From an uncultured Alphaproteobacteria bacterium (lineage in GTDB: Bacteria > Pseudomonadota > Alphaproteobacteria > Rs-D84), in assembly GCA_944389265.1 (NCBI GenBank), contig CALXLS010000002.1, positions 113,349-177,348 of the forward strand: a stretch of DNA of 64,000 bases. The letters run 5' to 3'. Below the pieces are notes generated by a model. It worked only from the letters and a program-made list of their open reading frames with translations, was not told the origin of the DNA and ran no database searches. Position numbers and translations under genes: made by a program. How positions within the stretch are numbered: position 1 is the first letter of the stretch; the number at the start of each line of letters is the position of its first letter. Shown here piece after piece: positions 18,001 through 26,590 of this stretch.

Positions 18001-20774
18001 TAGAAATCACATTAGACACAAAAAATGCTGGCACATACATTTTACAGATTTTAGACGCATCTGATAAAATCCTAGCAAACATAGATTATTTTGTTGCTGG
18101 CAGTGGAAATGCCGCACTACAAACAGACACAAAAGCAGAACTGGAAATAAAACTAGACAGTTCAGAATATACTCCTGGTCAAGAAATTTCAGTTAATATA
18201 ACCGCACCTTATACAGGTACCGGTTTAATAACTATCGAACGCGACAAAGTTTATGCCTATAAGTGGTTTAATGCAGAAACAACATCTTCTGTACAAAAAA
18301 TTCGCGTTCCGAAAAATTTTGAAGGGACGGGTTATGTTAATGTATCTTTTGTACGCGATATAAACAGTCGTGATATATTTACATCACCATATACTTATGC
18401 AGTTGCACCATTTACCGCAGATATAAGCAAAAGAAAAATAAAGATAAATTTATCTGCACCAGAAATCATAAGCAACGATAAATTAAAAATAAACTATTCA
18501 ACCAGCGAATCGGCAAAGGTTATGATTTTTGCAGTAAACCAAGGTATTTTACAAGTTGCAAAATATCAAATGCCCAACCCACTTGCGCACTTTTTCAAAA
18601 AGTCTGCACTTCAAGTAAACACTTATCAAATCTTATCCTTATTATTACCAGAATATAAAATTCTGCGTGAATTCGCTAAAACTGGTGGTGGTGATTATGA
18701 ATCATTCGATGGCGAAATGAATCAAGTTTTAACCAACCCATTCGGCAGAAAAACTTTACCACCTGTCGCATTTTACTCTGGCATAATCAACACAAAAGCA
18801 AATGAAAACAATGAAATAACTTTTGATATTCCTGAATATTTTAACGGAGAAATAAAAATCTTTGCAGTTGCAGCAAATAAAAACTCAATCGGTTCCGCAG
18901 ATACAAGTACAAAAATACAATCACCGATTATAATATCTGCAAATTTACCACTGGTTGTTGCCCCAACTGACACATTTGATATAAATGCAGTTGTATCAAA
19001 TCTTACAGACAACAGCGGTGCGAATGCGACAGCAAGTATTAACACCGAAACATCTGAAAACATTTCTATAACATCAAGCAAAGATTTAACAGGTAATGTT
19101 CCAGAAGACAGCGAAAAAACATTTAAATTTACTGCCCAAGCAAATGCAAAACTAGGGAACGCAGAAGTTGCTATAAATGCAGAAATTAAAAATTCTGACG
19201 GTAAAAAACTATCTTCAAGACAAACAAATAGCACATTATCTGTCCGTCCTATCACAACATTTAAAACAGCAATAAAGACAGGTAAACTATCAAAAACATC
19301 AACGGAAATAAAGAATTTTCAACTAGATATGTATCCTGAGCACAGTTCAAAAAAGTTATATATTTCTCAGAACATGTCTGTAATTGCGGCACCATTATTT
19401 AAATATTTATCAGAATATAAATTTACATGTTCCGAACAACTTGTATCAACAGCATTACCATATGCAGTTTCACCAGAAGACATATTAATTGGAACCACAT
19501 ATAAAGAATCTTCTGAAAAAGTATCGAAAGCAATAAACTTGCTAAAAAATAGACAAAATGATGACGGTTCTTTCAGTCTTTGGGGTAATGAAATAGTTTC
19601 CAGGAACAATGAGTCCAACACAGAAGCAGCATATTTAACAGCATATGTTGTTCAGTTCTTAACAATTGCAAAAGAGAATGGATTTACAGTTCCGAAAGAA
19701 ATGTTATCACGCGGTATAAATTATCTAAGAAGTTATGCTGGTGGGAATATTGAAGATAATTATGCAGCCCAAGCAACAGCATTTGCAATTTATGTGATTA
19801 GCACGAATGGCTATGTCACAACAAGTTATATAGATTTATTTGAAGAATACGCAAATAAAAATATGAAAAATTGGAAAGACACAATATCTGGTGCATATAT
19901 TGCGGCATCTTATAAGATATTAAGACAAGATGATTTAGCAGAAAGTTTAATCCAAGACTATAAACTTTCTGGGACAGAAAAATTCGAATACGAATCTGAA
20001 TTTATGAACAATGTTGCAAATGATGCAAACTACTATTATTTAAATAATAAGTATTTCTCTACACAAAATATTTCAGATTCAAAATCTATAATGGGATATA
20101 TAAATAACGGCAATTACAGCGCATATACATCTGCGGCGGTTATAATGGCAATATCAAGCAGCAAAAAAACGGAAGACATTTCAAATGCAAAAGGAATTTC
20201 TATTTCTGCTGATGGTCAAACTTTAAAAACCGAATCAATTGGGGGCTATATAGTTGCAACATTACCATCTGATGGAAAATCGCTTCAAATAACATGTCCG
20301 GATTGCAATAAAAATTCGCCACTATTTTATGCTCTGCTACAACAAGGTTATCCTATCGAAGCAAAAGCAGAATCAAACGGCCTAGAAGTAATACGAGAAT
20401 ATTATGACAAGGACGGCAACCGCATAGAATCCGGTAATATTGGCGACACCATAACAGTCAAAATTTTTGCTAAGACACGCGGGAATACAGATTTTGTAAA
20501 TAATGTCGCAATTGTTGATTTATTACCAGGTGGCTTGATACCAGATACAGATTCTATGACCGATGATGCAGAATTTGTTGAAATGCGGGAAGATAGAGTG
20601 ATTATTTATACATCTTTATCTCGCACAGGAACAGAATTTACATATACTGCACAATTAGGGACAGCGGGAACATTCCAGATACCACCTATTCATGCAGAAT
20701 CTATGTATAACCCGCAAATTAATGCAACGGGAAAGACAGGTACCTTAAAAATATTAAATGATACAACCCTATAA
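15012..20774 (+). CDS. yfhM: bacterial alpha-2-macroglobulin (YfhM-like)
   Basis: A 1,920-residue periplasmic protease trap, the largest gene here. Instead of the lipobox common in the family it has an N-terminal membrane anchor (about residues 20-42). A series of MG domains follows, including the segment FSDRGIYRPGEEV near residue 680 typical of the family. The thioester motif CSEQ is intact near residue 1,475, so it should trap attacking proteases covalently. The C-terminal part holds the TED and receptor-like domains. The ATG at 15012 has AGAGGG upstream; the extension to 14949 adds no recognisable sequence. Its stop overlaps the pbpC start, the classical yfhM-pbpC pair. Confidence 0.92.
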   Translation: MKRKKNNKNKKFLNSKKFLLYTACTIFAFCVIVFVSWRTFLFNSDATIMKISCTSPVPETFTDSNSMIFTANGGIPDINNNRELKQPDSVILSYELKSGTYQPAFKMGLTNQDLSDNIKITPFIKGTWYFLNDSEIIFTPTESWPADKKFTIKIDKSILNPDVKVNSYKTTFTTSDIESEIESFNLYPAPGNKKSVISIAVINFNYPINTENFHDKVSLKLDDEKLDFNVKFDRFRRTAFIISAPIAITDEAQVVRLKINKIPALNGKSSTEKLTAHTTVESADNIFKVSSISTIAADDKDGNAQQLILLNTTTAAAKNINWDKFIDVYLLPEHANTDEEDLNDTYSWSDDEITPDVLKKSEKLLITKVDFANPNGVYQYAFSYNVSDKRNRYLYVSVKNGLESENGFYLKDTTNKVLLVIYPKAEVKIAGTGALLSLSGGKNLGIMARGGIDTAYINLYKVKSSEINHLISQTYNIFATDIEFKSWSFGVYDMSVVFQKKISFANTSMKSTNYASVDLGDYLDRTQNDKTGIFIVQTGTSENSTQYNDKRLILLTDLGIIRKVNLDDSSIVFVSNISDGTPAKDIEIYVLGRNGNAIWAGRTDIEGRADIPKFAWEEYRNAKEPIAIVAKRGSDISFIPYNDYNQQVEYSKFDIEGEYYAPGNPLNAFIFSDRGIYRPGEEVVIGSIVKNKTFQSLSGIPVKIDIRDSRGRTIMEKTLSLTSDGMFDIKYDLSDASPIGQYIVQVYSLNSKNLPDSIIGSTTFRVEEFVPDNLKITAAISGESENGWLSTENLVANVSLYNLFGTPASDKKINAQAILSPVKFSFPGYSDYIFTPNFLSGTGLASNTVQRTQTFVQDIPDIRTDENGNAILNIKFDQPIPEGTYKLTLNIKGFESDSGKSVQTSLATRVSDSKYLVGYHANSDLSYIKLNSERNVKIVALDHTANPIAANGLTKRLIKRENLISLVKDYNDYYKYQTVTQDKIISQTNLDIPENGLEITLDTKNAGTYILQILDASDKILANIDYFVAGSGNAALQTDTKAELEIKLDSSEYTPGQEISVNITAPYTGTGLITIERDKVYAYKWFNAETTSSVQKIRVPKNFEGTGYVNVSFVRDINSRDIFTSPYTYAVAPFTADISKRKIKINLSAPEIISNDKLKINYSTSESAKVMIFAVNQGILQVAKYQMPNPLAHFFKKSALQVNTYQILSLLLPEYKILREFAKTGGGDYESFDGEMNQVLTNPFGRKTLPPVAFYSGIINTKANENNEITFDIPEYFNGEIKIFAVAANKNSIGSADTSTKIQSPIIISANLPLVVAPTDTFDINAVVSNLTDNSGANATASINTETSENISITSSKDLTGNVPEDSEKTFKFTAQANAKLGNAEVAINAEIKNSDGKKLSSRQTNSTLSVRPITTFKTAIKTGKLSKTSTEIKNFQLDMYPEHSSKKLYISQNMSVIAAPLFKYLSEYKFTCSEQLVSTALPYAVSPEDILIGTTYKESSEKVSKAINLLKNRQNDDGSFSLWGNEIVSRNNESNTEAAYLTAYVVQFLTIAKENGFTVPKEMLSRGINYLRSYAGGNIEDNYAAQATAFAIYVISTNGYVTTSYIDLFEEYANKNMKNWKDTISGAYIAASYKILRQDDLAESLIQDYKLSGTEKFEYESEFMNNVANDANYYYLNNKYFSTQNISDSKSIMGYINNGNYSAYTSAAVIMAISSSKKTEDISNAKGISISADGQTLKTESIGGYIVATLPSDGKSLQITCPDCNKNSPLFYALLQQGYPIEAKAESNGLEVIREYYDKDGNRIESGNIGDTITVKIFAKTRGNTDFVNNVAIVDLLPGGLIPDTDSMTDDAEFVEMREDRVIIYTSLSRTGTEFTYTAQLGTAGTFQIPPIHAESMYNPQINATGKTGTLKILNDTTL

Positions 20775-23169
20775 ATCACTTAATAATACCCCCCATTTGA
20801 TGAAGAAGGCGTTTCAACGTCATTGGGTTTTGTATAGTGTTGTTTTTATTTTAATTTTTACATTTATTATAATAAAAATCTTTTTTACACCACCGCTTTT
20901 AAACGACACACATTTTTCAAAAGTATATTATGACAGAAATGGTAAACTGCTTCGCATGACATTAAGTGCGGATGAAAAATATCGTATTTATACCCCCCTA
21001 TCAGAAATAAGCCCTTATGTACAACAAGCGACTATTTTATATGAAGATAAATACTTCAAATATCACTTTGGTATAAATCCAATATCTTTAATCAAGGCCA
21101 CCAAAAGTTATTTATCAGGTACGCCCCACCCTGCTGGCGCATCAACGATAACGATGCAAGTTGCACGCATGAAATATGATTTGAACACCACAGAAATAAA
21201 AGGTAAACTGAAACAAATTGCCGCAGCAATTTACATAGATTTATTCTATTCAAAAGATGAAATATTAGAAGCATATTTAAATTTGGCACCATACGGTGGA
21301 AACATAGAAAGCATAGGTGCGGCATCTTTAATATATTTTGAAAAACCAGCAAGCAAATTATCAAAAATAGAAGCGATAACATTATCAACAATTCCGCAAA
21401 ACCCTAGCAAAAGAGGCTTAAATACCAAGACAGGTATAAATAATATAATGAATATGCGCACAGATTTAGTAAGACGCTGGACACAGAAATATCCGTCAGA
21501 CAAAGGTCTGGAAACATTCAGTCAAATGCCGATAAACGCGCACACAATAAAAGACTTGCCTTTTTTTGCGCCACATTTTGTAAACAAAGAAATCAGTAAA
21601 GCCAATAACTATTGGAATGAAATGGGGCCACAAAAATCTATTGTTAAAACCACCCTTGATTTAGACTTACAAAAATCATTGGAACAAACGCTGAAAAATG
21701 AAATAACCAAACGAAAATCATTTGGTGTTGAAAATGCATCTGCAATACTAATAAATTATAAAACTATGGAAGTTTTATCGTACATAGGTTCTGTAGATTA
21801 CTTCAACAAACAAATCTATGGTGAAAACGACGGTGTTTATGCCAGAAGAAGTCCTGGTTCTACATTAAAACCTTTAATCTATGCAGCGGCAGTTGATGAA
21901 GGTTATATTCATTCAATGACATTATTAAAAGATGCTAAAATAAATTTTGGTGTTTATGCACCTGAAAATTCAGACAATGAATTCTATGGGCCTGTTTTAG
22001 CAAAAGATGCTCTGACACACTCCAGAAATATACCTGCCATAAATTTACTAAAACAAATAGGCACCCAGAAATTTTATAAAATATTATCAGAATCTGGTGT
22101 AAAAAACCTGAAACAACCTGACTACTATGGAATATCAATAGCCCTAGGTGGTGCGGAAGTATCCATGATGGAACTCGCTGAAATTTATTCGACAATGGCA
22201 AATCTTGGGCAGCACAAAAAAATAAAGACAGAATTAGAGGCCCCGATAGAAACAAAACAACAAATTTTATCACCAGAAGCGTTTTTCATAGTTCTTGATA
22301 TGCTATCACGTCAATCAATTCCTCAAACAAATATTCCATTTGCAAAAAAGCAGACAGACAACATCATCCATTACTGGAAGACAGGGACATCTTCTTCATT
22401 TCGCGATGCATGGACGGCAGGTATTTTTGGTGACTATGTACTTATAGTATGGGTTGGGAATTTTGACGGCCGCCCTAATAACGCGTTTAGTGGTGCAAAA
22501 ACTGCTGCGCCAATATATTTTTCTTTGGCGCGCAAAACATCTGAATATTTTGCGCGGCATGAAAAACCTATACAAAACAATAACTTCTTTCGCTCTGATT
22601 TAAATATATCTCAAATTGAAATGTGCGACAAGGTTGGGGGACTTGCAGGTAAAAACTGCCCTAAAAAAACGAAAGCATATTTTATACCTGGCAAATCCCC
22701 TATTGAAACATCATCTGTCTATCGTGCAGTTCCCATAGACAAAAAAACAGGTTTGCGCGCATGTACCAGAGATTCTGAAACTACAGAAATGAAGGTATTT
22801 GAATTTTGGGATTCTGAATATTTAGATATGTTTAGACGCGCAGGAATAAAACGCAACATACCTCCCCCATTTATGCCGGGATGCGACCTTGATAATATAA
22901 CATCTGAACGAAGTGTTCCTGTTATAATCTCACCGATAACAGACACCAGAATAGTCATAACAAGCGAAAAAAATTATGAAACAGTATCTTTCAAAGCGGT
23001 ATCTGATATGCCAGATGTAAAAATATTTTGGTTTCTTGATGATGCCATAATAGGCACCAGCGTATCCGGTCAAACGTTACAAATACCAGTGCAAATGGGT
23101 AAACATAATTTAAAGATAGTAGACGAGTTAGGCGCAACAAACAACGCAACATTCACTGTAATAAAATAA
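20758..23169 (+). CDS. pbpC: penicillin-binding protein 1C
   Basis: Bifunctional peptidoglycan synthase: glycosyltransferase plus transpeptidase. The 803-residue protein has one N-terminal membrane helix (about residues 26-45), a GT51 domain with YEDKYFKYHFG and GASTITMQVARM, and a transpeptidase domain with SPGSTLKP (SxxK), SRN and KTGTSSSFRDAW. The C-terminal BiPBP_C-like domain (after residue 710) is typical of PBP1C. The start at 20758 overlaps alpha-2-macroglobulin by 17 bases; an ATG at 20800 (MKKAFQRHW) is an alternative and neither has a clear ribosome binding site, so coupling to the upstream gene is likely. Together the two are thought to repair walls breached by host proteases. Confidence 0.95.
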   Translation: MIQPYKSLNNTPHLMKKAFQRHWVLYSVVFILIFTFIIIKIFFTPPLLNDTHFSKVYYDRNGKLLRMTLSADEKYRIYTPLSEISPYVQQATILYEDKYFKYHFGINPISLIKATKSYLSGTPHPAGASTITMQVARMKYDLNTTEIKGKLKQIAAAIYIDLFYSKDEILEAYLNLAPYGGNIESIGAASLIYFEKPASKLSKIEAITLSTIPQNPSKRGLNTKTGINNIMNMRTDLVRRWTQKYPSDKGLETFSQMPINAHTIKDLPFFAPHFVNKEISKANNYWNEMGPQKSIVKTTLDLDLQKSLEQTLKNEITKRKSFGVENASAILINYKTMEVLSYIGSVDYFNKQIYGENDGVYARRSPGSTLKPLIYAAAVDEGYIHSMTLLKDAKINFGVYAPENSDNEFYGPVLAKDALTHSRNIPAINLLKQIGTQKFYKILSESGVKNLKQPDYYGISIALGGAEVSMMELAEIYSTMANLGQHKKIKTELEAPIETKQQILSPEAFFIVLDMLSRQSIPQTNIPFAKKQTDNIIHYWKTGTSSSFRDAWTAGIFGDYVLIVWVGNFDGRPNNAFSGAKTAAPIYFSLARKTSEYFARHEKPIQNNNFFRSDLNISQIEMCDKVGGLAGKNCPKKTKAYFIPGKSPIETSSVYRAVPIDKKTGLRACTRDSETTEMKVFEFWDSEYLDMFRRAGIKRNIPPPFMPGCDLDNITSERSVPVIISPITDTRIVITSEKNYETVSFKAVSDMPDVKIFWFLDDAIIGTSVSGQTLQIPVQMGKHNLKIVDELGATNNATFTVIK

Positions 23170-23214
23170 ACATATATCAATTAATTAAACATTAGTTTCC
23201 TGAACATATTGCCG

Positions 23215-24087
23215 TTAATTCAGCAAGAATTTTGTTATGTAATTAAAAGATATTCCGAAAATAAAATTACTGCCATATAAATCTGTTCCGCGTGCTTTTG
23301 CCAAACGATATTGAGCATAAGGTCCCATAGAAAATTTATTCCATAGATTTGTATCCAATCTTATAACCGCACTTAAATCCCGTTCTAAGTCTGTAGAAAT
23401 ATATTCAGAATAATCAAAATATTCACGATAATAACCGTCGAAAGAAAATTTTACCCCTTTACGCACAACATATTCCAAACGCCATCCAAATTCTGCACCT
23501 AACTTGCTATTTTGTTCATGAGCATAAGTAAAATCATATTCATGAACACCGGTTAAATACAGACTTTTAACAATTTTATGATCGAACAAAGAAATACCCG
23601 CACTAGAACGAATAATATTCTGTCGCGGAGATTCTGTACTATCTGCAAATTGAGTTTCATATGCACCACGAACGGTTGGACCAAATTTTAACCCCGAGAA
23701 TTCCCAGCACGCATAAGAAACATCACTAGAAAACAAAATTTTATCAGCGTTTTCGTCTGTTGTTTCTGGCGCATTATAAGGTTTTAGAGTAGTTCTTCCA
23801 TACTCCATAAAAAGACTATTATCCCACTTAAACTTATTTTTAGTGTATTCTAAAATAGTATCAAAAACACCTTTGATATAATCCTGGCTAGTTGCATTTA
23901 ACGCAGACACAGGAGAATCCGCATATTCCGCAGCATTGCTAACTTGTGTTTTTGATAAATCCAACCCTATACGACGAATAGAAAGCACTAACTTTGAGAC
24001 ATCAGTACTAACCTCTGCATCTGCATCAGCCCAAGCGGCAGGCGCAAAAGAAATCAAAAACACTAAAAATACGAAAAACCTTTTCAT
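23215..24087 (-). CDS. predicted outer-membrane beta-barrel protein
   Basis: A 290-residue exported protein with a signal peptide (about residues 1-20, ending PAAWA). The mature part, from about residue 90 on, alternates polar and hydrophobic residues with many aromatic girdle positions (for example SLYLTGVHEYDFTYAHE and FSFDGYYREYFDYSEY), as in outer-membrane barrels of 10-12 strands. I do not recognise the family. The start has AAGGAATG context and gives the signal peptide. It lies alone on the minus strand, convergent with pbpC, and is followed upstream by other envelope genes on the same strand. Confidence 0.65.
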   Translation of the reverse strand: MKRFFVFLVFLISFAPAAWADADAEVSTDVSKLVLSIRRIGLDLSKTQVSNAAEYADSPVSALNATSQDYIKGVFDTILEYTKNKFKWDNSLFMEYGRTTLKPYNAPETTDENADKILFSSDVSYACWEFSGLKFGPTVRGAYETQFADSTESPRQNIIRSSAGISLFDHKIVKSLYLTGVHEYDFTYAHEQNSKLGAEFGWRLEYVVRKGVKFSFDGYYREYFDYSEYISTDLERDLSAVIRLDTNLWNKFSMGPYAQYRLAKARGTDLYGSNFIFGISFNYITKFLLN

Positions 24088-24161
24088 TCCTTCATTCCAC
24101 GAGGCAAGGTATATAAAAATATAAAAAAGTCAAGAAAAACCGCTTAAAACACAATAGGAAA

Positions 24162-24770
24162 TTACTTCCATATACGTAAAATTCCATCTTGGTCGTAGTA
24201 TCGCCATCCTCTTTCACGAATAGCGATAGTAAATGCGGTACGACTATTCAAAGGTAATTCAACTGTTACTTGATTTCCATTTATATATTTAGTTGATAAA
24301 TCAAGACCTTCCGCCCTAGCAATCTGTTTAAGTTCCATCCAATTAGCAACTTTATCTGACATTACTGCCTGCAAGACAAAAACATCCCCAGAATTATTAT
24401 CTGTTAACCAATTCTGAATATTATTATCAGTCATCCATTGTTTAGCAGCATTTCTATCAACTGTCATTGTAATATTTGCGGAATAAGTCGTATCCGATTG
24501 CTTTTCCCCTTCGATACTGGACGAAGCAATTAAATTAGTTAAGTCAGCACCAGAAGTCTGATTAATTACCGCCCTTAACTGTTCTTGATTAGAATATTGT
24601 GATAAAGATTCTGTTATTATTTGTCTTCGTGCCTCATCAAAAGCCATATCTTTTGCATTTGCGGCCGTATCGCTTGTGACATTAACAGACGCAGTACCAG
24701 ATAAATCTGCTGCACTAACAGCCCCGACAAAGGCACTAACAAACAAGACCGCAAACAGAATTTTTTTCAC
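24162..24770 (-). CDS. exported protein of unknown function
   Basis: A 202-residue protein with a signal peptide (ending VGAVSAA) and no further membrane segment, so periplasmic. The start is GTG at 24770 with CGGAG seven bases upstream. The middle contains DEARRQIITESLSQY and a beta-rich stretch TTYSANITMTVD, then WMTDNNIQNWL, a pattern loosely like periplasmic FlgT/LPP20-type domains, which I do not claim as an assignment. The C-terminus has two predicted beta-hairpins ending RGWRYYDQDGILRIWK. It lies 23 bases after the next gene upstream (the 506-residue barrel protein), so the two are probably cotranscribed. Confidence 0.65.
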   Translation of the reverse strand: MKKILFAVLFVSAFVGAVSAADLSGTASVNVTSDTAANAKDMAFDEARRQIITESLSQYSNQEQLRAVINQTSGADLTNLIASSSIEGEKQSDTTYSANITMTVDRNAAKQWMTDNNIQNWLTDNNSGDVFVLQAVMSDKVANWMELKQIARAEGLDLSTKYINGNQVTVELPLNSRTAFTIAIRERGWRYYDQDGILRIWK

Positions 24771-24793
24771 GATTTAACTCCGACAATTAACTT

Positions 24794-26314
24794 TTAAAAT
24801 GTTGCGTTTATACCGACACGAATCCCCATAGATTTATAGAAAGACTCTATTTCACCATCATCAGAACATATCCAACCTGGGCAACTATTCTCTAGATTAA
24901 CTATAGTTTGAGCATAGTCACTATCCGCAAGCATTTCTTCTACACTAGAATAACCTTTGCCATAATCTAATGTATATCCATTTAGTTCATAAGTTCCACC
25001 AGCTAATAATCTATTTAATTCAGTAGTGTAAAAATCCCCATTTAAGTATGTTATTGCATCTGCACCACGTACAGAATAATAATCATACGTCAACCCAATT
25101 GACAATGCAACAGAATTGGTTATCGCAGTTGTCCAATTTGCCCCAAATCCAAAATGGAATCCCGAGCCAATTCCCGCCTTATCTTCGACACTTTTCGGAT
25201 GTTGCCAATCAAAACGATACGGCTGGTCGCCAGTTGCAGTATACCCCGGCAATCCCAATTCCACGCGTCCATTTACCGCATTATTCTGATTAATGACATA
25301 ATCCATATCTAACGCGACATAAGGTCCAGACCAAGCAACATCATAGTTATGGCTTTCTCCTGGTTGATAAAAATAATATGTTCCTTCTGTATCGACTGCG
25401 ACACTTCCACCCGGGACAGGTATAGAATAATAAGGGTTATCCCTATTTGGAATACTTTCACTATTTGTATTACCAGAACTATCAACAAAAATTAATATTG
25501 GATCACATTGTAATTCCCCACTTGCTAATTCAAAACAAGTCCAAGTATCAACCGCCAACCCATAATTACTTTCAGTTTTCAAATTATAACTTAAATGCCT
25601 ATACCCAACAGAAGGAGTAAACTTAACATTTCCCCATTTCCACAAATCAGTTAAACCAATACCAGCATAAAACCCAAGCATTGTTCCACCTTTGCTTGTT
25701 CCCAGCGATACAACATTACTAAATTTAGTACCAAGTGGATTAATGCAATTTCCCTGTTCATCTATACTTTCACAATAACTAACAGAACTTCCACCATTTG
25801 ACACATCATCATCTATCATACTACTTTCACCGGACTGCATTCCATATTTTAAGCCTGCATCAATTGCTAAATTCATGCTTCCAACATCAAAAGAATATCC
25901 GCCAGCGACATCTAATACATTCCATGATAAATTATCATAATGCAAAATACTTCCCGCATTTTTCATTTCAAACTGCCACATAGCAGTTTCGCGTGATATC
26001 CCGGCATCCAACCAGAACCCTTTTTTAGAAGAACTACTTGAAGTCGTTGCAGAAGAAGTACTTGTTCTTGCTTGATTTGCCGTAGCCGCCCCTGTATTTG
26101 TTTGGGTATATCTTGTGCTAGAATAAGACGGGGTTGTATAATTTCTATTATACTGACTATACCCTGTTTGACGCTGTGCATAAGAAGACTGACTTGAATA
26201 ACTTTGCTGTGGCGATTGATAATATCCAGTATAATAAGTACCAGCCGCATTTGCTGCAACCGGTAAGAATGCAAACAAAGAACATCTAAATAAAAAACTA
26301 GGTAATTTTCTCAT
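24794..26314 (-). CDS. predicted outer-membrane beta-barrel with Ser/Thr/Gln/Tyr-rich linker
   Basis: A 506-residue exported protein. The signal peptide (about residues 1-23) is followed by some 70 low-complexity residues rich in S, Q, Y and T (YYTGYYQSPQQSYSSQSSYA region), a likely surface or periplasmic linker. From about residue 95 the sequence alternates in beta-barrel fashion (WNVLDVAGGYSFDVG, LAIDAGLKYG, SVALSIGLTYDYYSV) and ends in Phe (VGINATF), the classical recognition end for outer-membrane insertion. Long loops hold two Cys pairs. Some strand segments resemble omptin-like barrels, but catalytic residues cannot be assigned. Upstream it has AAGGGTT. Confidence 0.7.
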   Translation of the reverse strand: MRKLPSFLFRCSLFAFLPVAANAAGTYYTGYYQSPQQSYSSQSSYAQRQTGYSQYNRNYTTPSYSSTRYTQTNTGAATANQARTSTSSATTSSSSSKKGFWLDAGISRETAMWQFEMKNAGSILHYDNLSWNVLDVAGGYSFDVGSMNLAIDAGLKYGMQSGESSMIDDDVSNGGSSVSYCESIDEQGNCINPLGTKFSNVVSLGTSKGGTMLGFYAGIGLTDLWKWGNVKFTPSVGYRHLSYNLKTESNYGLAVDTWTCFELASGELQCDPILIFVDSSGNTNSESIPNRDNPYYSIPVPGGSVAVDTEGTYYFYQPGESHNYDVAWSGPYVALDMDYVINQNNAVNGRVELGLPGYTATGDQPYRFDWQHPKSVEDKAGIGSGFHFGFGANWTTAITNSVALSIGLTYDYYSVRGADAITYLNGDFYTTELNRLLAGGTYELNGYTLDYGKGYSSVEEMLADSDYAQTIVNLENSCPGWICSDDGEIESFYKSMGIRVGINATF

Positions 26315-26434
26315 CCTTAACCCTTCCTTAATTACATATCAAAATAATTGTATCATAAAAATCTTGAAAATAAAAACGCTTCTTTGTAAGATTATATTTC
26401 TGAAGTCCTGTATATTCATCGTAATGTACATAAT

Positions 26435-26519
26435 GCGGATATGGCGAAACTGGTAAACGCGTAGCACTAAGGATGCTATGGCTAACACCTTGGGGGTTCA
26501 AGTCCCCCTATCCGCACCA
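26435..26519 (+). tRNA. tRNA-Leu, anticodon AAG
   Basis: An 85-base class II tRNA with CCA encoded. The acceptor stem GCGGATA/TATCCGC is perfect, the discriminator is A, and the T arm is GGGGG-TTCAAGT-CCCCC. The anticodon stem TAGCA/TGCTA encloses the loop CTAAGGA, which places AAG at positions 34-36 followed by G37. The D arm (GCG...GGTAAACGC) and the long variable arm are those of leucine tRNAs. An A at position 34 is unusual for a bacterial leucine tRNA, where GAG is expected for CUU/CUC codons; see findings. Confidence 0.93.
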
Positions 26520-26547
26520 AAAAAAGCAATTTTTTTTGTTTTTCTTC

Positions 26548-26577
26548 TTGCCCGTCTTTTCATAAATTTGCTAAAAT
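26548..26577 (+). promoter_or_regulatory. possible promoter of the large Cys-rich protein gene
   Basis: TTGCCC (26548-26553), 18 bases, TAAAAT (26572-26577). The transcript would start near 26584, leaving a leader of about seven bases before the ATG at 26591 and no room for a Shine-Dalgarno site. Confidence 0.45.
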
Positions 26578-26590
26578 TATCAACATAAGA

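Noticed and set aside
24794..26314. Omptin protease
   Set aside because: Some barrel strands look similar, but the catalytic Asp/His pairs could not be located and the N-terminal low-complexity linker is atypical, so only a beta-barrel is called.
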